In this document: positions 55,409 to 64,000 of the stretch, piece after piece | Position numbering within the stretch: the stretch's first letter is position 1 | Layout: the number at the start of each line of letters is the position of its first letter | Assembly (NCBI RefSeq): GCF_000708205.1 | Contig: NW_014575563.1 | Location: forward strand, 1,936,068 to 2,000,067 | Origin: Mixia osmundae IAM 14324 | Lineage: Eukaryota > Basidiomycota > Mixiomycetes > Mixiales > Mixiaceae | Length of the DNA: 64,000 bases | Direction of reading: 5' to 3' | Notes under the pieces: generated by a model | What the model was told of the DNA's origin: nothing | Database searches by the model: none | Seen by the model: only the letters and a program-made list of their open reading frames with translations | Translations under genes and position numbers: made by a program

Positions 55409-57244
55409 ATGTCGAATCAGCCTGACGTCGGTCAGCGTACCTACAAGGTCTGTCTGCCTGCTCATGCGCAGCACTGCATACGCCGGCTCATCAACAAAGG
55501 CTGCATCAGGATGCAATCAGGCTGCTCAATGGCTTGCAAAGTAATGCAGCCGTGCTCGAGCAAATAAGGGCATCAGGCGGTGGACAGACAGAATATACCA
55601 TACCAGAGACGGTCGAGTATCTCGCAAGGATAGGCTACCAGGTGATCGCCAGTCAGCAGCAGGGCCGTGCGTTGATGCTCACCCTGTGGCTGCGCAGCCC
55701 GACGATCTAGACAGACTCGGCGTCTTACACGTCACCGGCACAAAGGGCAAAGGCTCAACGTCTGCCTTCTGCGACTCCATCTTGCGCACCCTGGCACCCG
55801 ATAGCCGCGTCGGTCTCTACACCTCGCCGCATCTCGTGACAGTCAGAGAACGCATACGGATCAATGGCGTGCCCATCGATGAACAACGCTTCTCGCGGTA
55901 CTTTTTCGATATATGGGACAGACTTGAGAGCTCGCCAAAAGTACGCGCGCTTTGCTCTCCTCCGTTGACCTCGCTGAACTTGGCCAGCAGCGTGCAAGGG
56001 AGTCGACCCCGCTCAGACCGGCTTACTTTCGCTATCTCACCCTGATGGCCTTTCACGCGTTCCTCTCCGAGGACGTAGATGCTACCGTGCTAGAGGTCGG
56101 CATGGGCGGCCTGTATGACACTACCAACATCATCCCTCAGCCGATAGTAACGGCAGTCACCGTTCTTGGCCTCGATCATGTTGCAGTCCTCGGCAATACC
56201 ATCGAAAAGATTGCAGCACAAAAGGGTGGCATTTTCAAAAAAGGCGTGCCTGCTCTCACAGTCCCCCAAGAATCTCCCGCCATGAGAGTCCTGCAGACCT
56301 GCGCAGAGCGTGCTCAAGCCTCAGAAATGATCGTCGTACCAGAGCATCCCCAACTGCAAAAGTTCGCATTAGGTCTGCCGGGCGTACACCAACGGTCGAA
56401 TGCTTCTTTAGCTGCTGCGATGATAGATGCGTTCATGTCTTCGCAAAAATTGCCTGTCAAGTTCAAAACGCTGCTCGGGGAGCTGCCAACTGAGTTTGAT
56501 GAGGACGAGGACGATGACGACGAGCTGCCGCCGATTCGCCAAGCTTCGATCGCAGAGCCGACCACTCAACGAACTACAAACGACGTCTCTGTACCTCTAG
56601 ACGATCGGATACTTCAAGGACTCATCAATGCGCGCTGGCCCGGACGATGTCAGCGAGTTCCAGACCCCAACATCACTGACCGGCCCAACGTCGAATGGTT
56701 TCTAGACGGCGCGCATACCAAGGAATCTCTTGAATGGTGTGCCAAATGGTATGTCGAAGTAGCTTCGGGCGAGACTTCCTCAAAGCGTGTCCTTGTGTTC
56801 AACTGTACCAGCGGTCGCTCCGCAAAAGAACTGCTGGGCGCGATGGCGCAAGCTTTGTCGTCTCCGAGAAGCCAGCGCGCACTGTTCGATACTGCCATCT
56901 TCTGCACGAATCTCACGTATGCAGACGGCTTCAGTTCCGGTGAGCACAACCTGCCCGCTGCATACTGCATGCTCATACGCTCGGCAGAACTCACTGCCCA
57001 TGCTTCTGACTCTGACAGCCTGAAGCATCTGACCGTGCAGAAGGAATGCGCGACCGCTTGGCGTGCGCTCGAGAGGAACGGCACGCTGGAGCAGCACGTG
57101 CTCGTGCTTCCTTCGATCGAGCAAGCGATACAACATATCACCGAACTCGCGGCTCGGGACAAAGCGCAGCCTGTCGACGTCCTGGTGACTGGCAGTCTCC
57201 ACCTTATCGGCGGCGTCATGCAAGTCGCGAGCCTGCCGCTCTGA
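55409..57244 (+). CDS. Folylpolyglutamate synthase
   Basis: Adds glutamate residues to folates, retaining them in cytosol and mitochondria (Met7 in budding yeast). The start MSNQPDVGQRTYK is spliced to DAIRLLNGLQSNAAVLEQIR, then TIPETVEYLARIGYQ joined to PDDLDRLGVLHVTGTKGKGS. The P-loop is GTKGKGSTSAF. Further motifs are GLYTSPHLVTVRERIRINGV, AYFRYLTLMAFHAFLSEDVD, ATVLEVGMGGLYDTTNIIPQ, LGLDHVAVLGNTIEKIAAQK, GIFKKGVPALTVPQ, WPGRCQRVP and VEWFLDGAHTKES. The C-terminus is LVTGSLHLIGGVMQVASLPL. Three GT-AG introns. An acidic insertion (EFDEDEDDDDELPP) sits in the middle of the protein. About 540 residues. Confidence 0.92.
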
Positions 57245-57384
57245 TGAGCCGGAAAAGCTGCTGTAGCGACTCAATGGCCATCAAACGCTATGATGCCGAG
57301 CCTCTTATGCGCATCTGTGAGCATCTAGAATACCTGCTTGTTTGTGCAATGCAAGTCGCAACTAGACACCAAATGATCAACAAG

Positions 57385-59607
57385 CTATCGTCGTCCTCGT
57401 CCTTTGCCCGTCCTGGGTCCGATCGCGCTCTGCGAAAAGTGGGTGATCGCCTGATCATCCAGAAACTCCCTGGTCTGTAACAGGCTGCTCTTGATGCCTG
57501 CCGCTTTGATCTTGCCGTGCACATCCTCGAAGCAAAGGGGTTCGTAACGCAGAAGACGCGGCCAAAGGACTGGATCATAGCGGACGAGCTGATAAATCTG
57601 GTGTGCTACCGTCTGCATGGGCTCTTGACTACCCTCGACATCCTCTTCGTCTGTAGGAACTTCCTCTATCGACGGTGTCTTGCTGGACTTGCGCTTCCGA
57701 GGTGATGCAGCCTTCCGCTTAGTCGGCGAAACGGTCCGCTTCTTCTTGCCGGACTTAGCAGCGCGACTAGCCTGATTGGCGTGCCACACCGCCACAAGAC
57801 GTTCAATTGTTGCCTTTTTGGACTTTGATTTTTTATAGCCGTACTGCGCCAGCTCGATCTGTAGTGCTTCCAGTGTCCACGCATCGTAATCTGGCATTGC
57901 TGGGCTGGCCGGACTGCCAAGAGGTGCTACAAGCGGCTTGACCTTCGATTTGGTGGTCCGTCTTGAGGTCGGTGCAGGCGGCGTTGACGGCGGCTCGATG
58001 CCCATAGAACTGATGGCGTCCGCGATGCCGCCGGGTGACGTTTGCTGGTCACTTTTGCGCTTTCTGCGCTTCACCATCTGCGTTTGCATCGGCACATCAG
58101 AGTCAGACATGGAAGCGTCTGTCGTGTCGAGCGTGATTGGTTCAGGCTGGGGTAGCAAAGTGACGCCATCAGAACTCGCCGTGGGCTCTTTTGCGCTGTC
58201 AATCTACTCGTCAGAGATCAGTCTGCGCGATGCATCTCGCTGCTGTCGACTCACATCGTTTGCGTGAGAGGCGTCTTGACAAGCTGCATTGAACAGACTG
58301 CTCTTCTTGGCATACTTGCTTGTCAGCTTCGACGGTGCAAAGGCTTGAGTCGCCGGTGGCGGCGGCAGTGCCTCTGGCGTATGACTCTGCTGCTTCTTCA
58401 CTGCGAGCACAGGCATCTCGACAGGCACAGTCTCTACAAACGAGAGCGTTTCAGTCTGACGGCCAGACTTCTGTATTGCTCTCACGGCCCGGTCGAGGGC
58501 CTTGCTTGCTGCGTTGTGATCCTTGTCATTTATTTTGGCGGCTAACTGGTTCAGTTTGGCCTTGTGAGTACCATTGATCTGCTTTGGGCCTTGCGTCGCT
58601 TCGAGTACCATCTGATCGACGGTCGCTGAGCGATCCGCGAGTACACTGTCGAGCAGGGTTGCAGTCGCCCGCATAGCCTGATCATGCTCCATCTTGAGCC
58701 GCAACACCTGGCGATCCATCTCGGCTATGACTTGATCCTGGGTATGGCCGTGCTGATCGGCGCAGGCCTTGACGTGATCAGTCTTTTTGGCTGCTGACTT
58801 TCGACTCTGCCATATTGCCAGGCAAACAGGGCAGCTGACGAGCACATTCATGATGGAAGGCACAAACACCTTATCTGGCAGGCGCCTGGCACGTTTTGGC
58901 TCTCGCTGAGGTAGCTCAGCTTGCGCGATAGGCGGCGTAGGATCGCTAGACAGTACGACAGGAGATTGCGCACGGGTGCTGAAGGGATTTGATCTCATTT
59001 CGCGTGGACTGGGCGTCTTTTCGAGGACCTTCTTGAACCGATAGTCGGCTATGCGATCACGAAAATGCGATTGTCTCGGTGAAGGCTCAGTCGCGTCGAG
59101 CTGGATATGAGTTGGACTTTCGACCAGTATAGCGCTGTTCTTGCGTCGCCAAGCTTCGGCATCGATTGGCGGTGGCAGTGCGAGAGCTTCTGACGCTTCT
59201 GTCGTGGCCTGTTTGCCGAGCAGATCGCGCGCAGATGAGAAGCCAGGGTGACGCTTTGTTTCACTGGCAGACTCGCGGCCCTCAGCAGGTTTGACGGATC
59301 CGATGCGCTCAACACGCTCGATCAGCGCGACGGATGGAGAGCGCTTTAAGCGTGTGTGTCTGATCTCAATATCGTTTGCTGCATCAGCGTGTTCTGTCCC
59401 TGACTCGCCATAAGGGCTAGCCGACGTCGATGCAACCGGCTGGCGATGTCGTTGTCGCGTCTGAATGAATTCGACAGAGCTATCTGCTTCCTGCAGATAT
59501 ATTGGCTCGAGCGAGCCAGCTCTTGCTTCGATGAGGGACCATCGATCAATCTTGACTGGCTTGTGTGCATTGGCGAGACTTGATGCCGCCTTTGCCGCTC
59601 CTGACAT
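57385..59607 (-). CDS. SLX4: Slx4-like structure-specific endonuclease scaffold
   Basis: Slx4 is the scaffold for Slx1 nuclease in Holliday-junction and flap processing. The chosen start MSGAAKAASSLANAHKPVKI avoids overlap with LCL3; the frame is open further upstream to 59940. The N-terminal half is disordered. A C2HC zinc-finger candidate follows (SCPVCLAIWQSRKSAAKKTD, HVKAC; Cys-x2-Cys then His-x3-Cys), as in UBZ4 fingers. After one intron (likely GT-AG, about 58147-58252) come a SAP-like domain (YDAWTLEALQIELAQYGYKK) and the conserved C-terminal domain that binds Slx1 (RYEPLCFEDVHGKIKAAGIK, TREFLDDQAITHF). The exact acceptor of this intron is uncertain. About 700 residues. Confidence 0.75.
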
Positions 59608-59794
59608 GACTCGCGCACTATGCTGCACCAGTGCAAACTCACTCTCAGCATGATGAGCTGACGACGAAGAGGGCGCCGCTTGCCTTGATGTAAGCACCCT
59701 GCCATAGCATCGACAGGGCAGAATTGCCAATTTCGCGCTTCGATGGCATCCATGGCACGCGACTGGTCGGCGGCGGCGGCACCGTCGGATCCAG
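59608..59794. promoter_or_regulatory. Divergent promoter region of SLX4 and LCL3
   Basis: 187 bp between the chosen start codons. It includes GAATTGCCAATTTCGCGC near 59722-59740. An upstream in-frame ATG for either gene would shrink this interval. Confidence 0.35.
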
Positions 59795-60794
59795 ATGTGG
59801 CCATTCGGGTCCTCGCCAAGCGAGCCAGAGCCAACACCGGTGCGCAAAGCAACAGCCCACCTACGCAAGCTCGAATCAGGTTTCATCGATGCGGAGACTC
59901 GAGCCGACCTTGAAGATTTGCTCGCACAGGCCATAGCCAATCCTTACGTCGCCTCGGCCGTCGCAGTCACATTGGTGGGCAGTGGTACAGTCTTCTATCG
60001 ACGCTACCTCCGTCGTATCACGAATGCTTCCTTTCTCACACCGTCACATCTCGAGCGACCAGGTCGAATAAAGGGCATGTGCACTCGCGTGGGCGACGCA
60101 GACGGTATCAGAGTCTACCATACTCCCGGACCGGGCTGGGGATGGCTCAGACATGTGCCGACAGAGCGCAATGAGCTCAAGGACGAGACGCTGGCCATAC
60201 GCATAGCGGGCGTTGACGCACCAGAGGTCTGCTAGATCACAGACTCTCGCCAGCTTTTGCTAATTTAGACGCCTCAGATGGCCCACTTTGGCAAGCCGAG
60301 TCAGCCCTATGCAGACGTCGCACATCGCTACCTGACCGAACGATGTCTGGGCAAGACCGTCAAGCTCAAATTGCTCAGCAAGGATAGATATGGACGCGTC
60401 GTACGCTCGTGCCCTGCTGATCGCGCCGGTCGTGTGACTCAAGCGGCGCACAGGTCGCCATGGTCTATGCGCGCCCTTCGCCTCTTTGGCCTGTCATGAC
60501 AAACGTCAGCTATGACATGCTCAAGAAAGGTCGTAAGTTGCCCCGCCGCTCCGTTGACGCCAGCTCATTGGGTGGTGCTGCAGTGGCGATCGTGTATGCT
60601 TCTGCTGGGGCAGAGTATGATGGCATGGAGAAGAAGTTCCTCAAGGCTGAAGCGAAAGCCAAGTAGGCGCACCCATCTCGTAGCTAGCAATGCCTGATGC
60701 TGACTTGCGCAGGCGGTGGCGCGTCGGTATGTGGAGCCAGAAGCATTTCGAGAGTCCTCGAGAATACAAAAAGCGCCATGGCATAACCGATTGA
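59795..60794 (+). CDS. LCL3: Lcl3-like membrane-anchored staphylococcal-nuclease-domain protein
   Basis: Lcl3 is a fungal, probably mitochondrial, membrane-anchored thermonuclease homologue. The start MWPFGSSPSEPEPTPVRKAT is followed by a single hydrophobic segment (YVASAVAVTLVGSGTVFY). The nuclease domain begins RIKGMCTRVGDADGIRVYHT, then LAIRIAGVDAPE; the acidic residues of GDADG and DAPE match the active-site strand. After an intron come MAHFGKPSQPYADVAHRYLT, RCLGKTVKLKLLSKDRYGR, VAMVYARPSPLWPVMTNVSY, VAIVYASAGAEYDGMEKKFL and MWSQKHFESPREYKKRHGI. Four GT-AG introns, one joining KKG to VAIVYA. About 270 residues. Its stop is 15 bp from that of the convergent exportin gene. Confidence 0.87.
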
Positions 60795-60809
60795 GAGGGC
60801 GACATGCAT

Positions 60810-63800
60810 TCAGCGACGGCTTACAGTCAAGCGACACTCTCTCAAGCTCGCAATGAGCTCATCCCTGGCCTCTTTGACCAATCTAGGCCGGGACTGACCC
60901 TTGCCAAAGCGATCTGCCACAGTCACACCCTCTGCCAGCAGCATGTGTACGATATCACGCAGCGTCAAGTCGACAAGCTGTCGCTCTGAAGCATTCGTGA
61001 TGCCGCATTGATCTCTGAATGCAGCGATTGTACGATCAAGCTGTCCAGTTGCTGCCAACCGGGACAGCAGGCACCGTAGCGTTTCTGCTAGCGGGAAGAG
61101 AAGATCGATAGCGAACGGCAACAGCAAAAGCATGTTCAGTATCTCGATGGCCGCGCTGGACACAAGCTCGACGAGCTGACCAATATCGCCGGGCACGCTG
61201 GACAATTGCGCCAGCGTGTCCAGCGCAGTATTGACGGCATCACTCTTCGAACTACCCAGAGATCTTTCAAGTGTACCTGCCATTGTGATTCGCGCCATCG
61301 AAGCTGTTGCGCATAGTCCTATGAGCTGTTCAGGCAGGATCTGCAGACATTGACTGAACACGCGCAGCCATGAGCTTTCTGCCCGGTAATCCTTGCTCGT
61401 TCGAAGCGCGAGCCTCTCGATGCCGCTACAGATGGTCCGCTCTGCTATCTGTCGTGCTGAAGAGCTTGTCGAAGCGAATTCGAGAAGGGAGCTTTCGATG
61501 AGCAATAGCGAGCGCAAAAGCTCGCGCCTATCGCTGGGTGCATAGCTTTGAAAAGATTCCAGCAAGGCTTCATTGGCTGTATCGAGGTAGGCGACCAGAC
61601 TGTGAAGTCCAGGCAGAGCCTCTGCAGACATGTCGAGTGCTAGCATAGATGCAAGCGCTCTGAAGAATGCCAACACGCTGCCTGCAATTTCCCACTGCTG
61701 TCGACGGAGCAACATGAGTTCTGTGACGATAGGACAGATCTGTCCACAAGCTTGTGCGATGGCCGGCACGGTCGCGGGCTGAGCGGTCAGAAGCAGACTT
61801 GTGCAAATCTCAAGGCTGGTCTGTATTTGAATGAGCATAGCCGGATCGATGACGCTTTCCGCGCTCGTCGTTCGCACGAGATCGCGAAGACGGTTCTCAA
61901 TGCCGCCCGAGATCTGCCAGAAAAAGTCGCCATGGTAGCTTGCGGACCGTGCAGCTGCATCGATGCTGAGCGCAGACGAGAAAAATGCCCCGACAGCGTC
62001 TTCGGGCAAGATCGAGCTTCGCGCTAGCACTGTATTTATGTAACGGGAGAAAGCTGGGCTTGCAACGGCATGAGAACTAAGTCCTCGACTGCGCGAAAAG
62101 GCAGAGAGAGTCTTGCCAACCTGACCGAGGACATCGGCGTCTGCTGTCCATTGCACGAGCGCGATCGTCATGCCGTGTAACGCGAAGTCGAGGACCTCGC
62201 TACCGGCAGGCCCACCGAAGGTTGCTTCAAGGGACGAACTGTCTCATGCAGTCGATCAGCGCTACGTAGATACGTCTCATATGCTCTCTTTTACCTGAGG
62301 GGACCGGTGTAAGTGGGATCGGTGAGAACATAAGACGGCGCGAAGATGCCGAGGAACCAGAACAGGTCCTCTTGGATCTGTGGGCTGCAGCGCGTGGCGA
62401 CCAATGAGTTTGCATCTTCGTCTGTTAGGCCTCTAAGCAGATTGAGTAGACTTCGCGGGATCTGCACAATCGGATCTTCCTCGATGTTCTGCGCTTGAAC
62501 GGTCAGTCTGATGATCGAGAACTTGGGCGGACATACCTGGACGCGGGCTGAAAGCGCAATTAGACTGATTGGAGCTGCCGGTGTCTCGCCTCGAATGTCA
62601 TCGGCAAGCCAAAGGGTTGCGATAAGGATTGCCCAGTGCAGATGCTCGAAAGCAATCTCGAGCTGTCGTTCGCGCTCGTCTATGTCTGCACCCGTCTCGG
62701 ATGCAGACGGCACACGATGGATCAGATTGAGCGTGCGGGCAGATAAAGCGCTGACGAGCTGGTTGAGGCTGCCAGCTAGCTTTTCTGGAGCTCTTCGACC
62801 AAGATTGGCCAGAACGAGCAGATGATCGCGGAACAGGCGACGATCCTTCACACCTACTTTGGCTTCCTCGTCTTCAACTTCATCGGCATCATCCATTCGA
62901 GCCAAAAGGTCTGACCGCTGACTCGCATTTGTCAATTTGGCTTGCAGGAAATGTAGCGGCAGCAGACAGCCGTCGTTGATCTGTGCGAACAGCGTTGCAT
63001 GAGGATGCTGCTGAACATGTACACCATTGCCATTTGCGTATGGAGGGTGATCATGAGGGTTCAGGTCCGGCCATGCTGCATCTGCCAGGCTCGCAAGATG
63101 CGTATACGTCTGTGCCGCCTCCTGAAATGCTTCGAGGCCAAGCTTCTCGCTTTCATCCCATGCGTCCACAGCTGCTTGCGCGCCCATCTCTTGGTCTGCT
63201 GTCACGACCACAGGCTGAGTAGCTTGCAGACTGAGCGAGGAGACCTTTTGCAGGCAGATGAGAAAGGTGGCAAACGTGATCTCTGGTTCTCCTGGCTCAT
63301 AGGGCGGCGACAGCGCTTCCAGTAAGACCTCGAGGGGCGTTGTGGCGACGAGCACCCGGTACCAGCGACTGAGTGAGAACAGCGTGGACAGAAGGCCACT
63401 CGAAGTCACGTTGAGGGCAGCGGGATCTGGAAGACTCATCGTGATGCCAACCAAGACGGATGCAACGGTTCGCTTCCACTCCTTCTGCTGCCAATCATGC
63501 GCTGACAAAGCAATCAGGTACTCGAGGCAGATGCGACAATCTGATTCAGCGGTCTGCAGATCGTCGTCGTCGGGTCGGTCGGTGGTAAGGTTGGCAAGAT
63601 GACTACGTATGCGAGCCAGTAGTATGAAAGTGGCCGGATCGAGCAGCGTTTCGCGTGCAGGCGATGGGACCGTACGGGCTTGAGGAACACTCGTGCCAGC
63701 CGCTTCATCTGCATCATCTATCGATTCAAAGGTGGAATTGAATGTGCCAGGAAGAGCCTCTGTATCGGAACTGCTGTGACCTGACGCAACAAAGTTGAAG

Positions 63801-64000
63801 CTGATCAACGCTTCGAGCGTGCTCATCAGGCCAGTGAACAAGCCTATCGTGTCCTCGGACGAAGTGGCAGCGGCATGGTCCAGTAGATCGAGCGTCAGTC
63901 GCAGCGAGAGTGGGTGCAGAGCATCCTGGTAGGTTTGCTTTGCGATGTCTGACTCTTTCCAGGATAGTTCGTCGGTCAGCTTTCGTCGTTTGCGATTGCC
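60810..64000 (-). CDS. Exportin-4-like karyopherin (5' end outside window)
   Basis: Large HEAT-repeat nuclear transport receptor; about 1,000 residues are inside the window and the frame is still open at base 64000. The segment HLHWAILIATLWLADDIRGE then TPAAPISLIALS corresponds closely to the conserved exportin-4 block containing HW-I-LADE-GETP. A later block, CSPQIQEDLFWFLGIFAPSY, matches the following helices (SPQ-x-DIVWFL-x-WA-x-Y). After a GT-AG intron the chain continues ATFGGPAGSEVLDFALHGMT, QWTADADVLGQVGKTLSAFS and on to the C-terminus RECRLTVSRR. Exportin-4 is known to carry eIF5A and other cargo out of the nucleus. Exportin-7 or another family member is less likely but not excluded. 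Confidence 0.75.

Overview
This window looks like nuclear DNA of a compact, intron-rich fungal genome, most likely a basidiomycete. Nearly every gene is broken by introns of about 45-65 nt, spacing between genes is often under 150 bp, and the gene set is fungal (SKT5/CHS4, RAX1, neutral trehalase, GDA1, LCL3, Hym1/MO25, a KPWE-domain peroxin). I cannot name the species. The composition and short introns would suit Pucciniomycotina (a Mixia-like yeast, for example), but that is a guess. No tRNA, rRNA, CRISPR or bacterial-type feature was seen. Gene ends given here come from joining exons by eye using reading frame, splice signals and remembered family motifs; no alignment was run.

Layout. 0-17 kb: an unidentified 3' end, TIM8, SPB1 and IPI1 (divergent), COPE, an unknown gene, BUD23 and RPA43 (divergent), a coiled-coil protein and RAX1. 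17-24 kb: a looser region with two small secreted proteins and a secreted aspartic protease around NOC2, plus the first copy of a 643-bp repeat containing ambiguous bases. 24-44.5 kb: CWC25, HYM1, SKT5, aminopeptidase P, RRP12, an aquaporin-like protein, an ACOT9-type thioesterase, POP5 and neutral trehalase. 44.5-45.7 kb: second, inverted copy of the repeat. 45.7-64 kb: VMA6, GDA1, mitochondrial Lon, a charged coiled-coil protein, a PEX39-like protein, folylpolyglutamate synthase, SLX4, LCL3 and the 3' two-thirds of an exportin-4-like gene that runs off the end.

How they work together. Seven genes serve ribosome or RNA-machine biogenesis (SPB1, IPI1, BUD23, RPA43, NOC2, RRP12, POP5), and four of them form two head-to-head pairs over about 100-125 bp. 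TIM8, Lon and probably LCL3, ACOT9 and aminopeptidase P belong to mitochondria. COPE, GDA1, VMA6 and SKT5 belong to the secretory, vacuolar and cell-wall system. Orientation mostly alternates, and several convergent pairs have stop codons only 15-26 bp apart.

The most unusual observation is splice-site usage: at least ten introns need GC-AG rather than GT-AG borders to keep the conserved reading frame. They are concentrated in SPB1, IPI1, BUD23 and RPA43, with others in SKT5 and the aquaporin. The aquaporin-like protein also has both NPA signatures altered. I found no convincing new multi-gene system.
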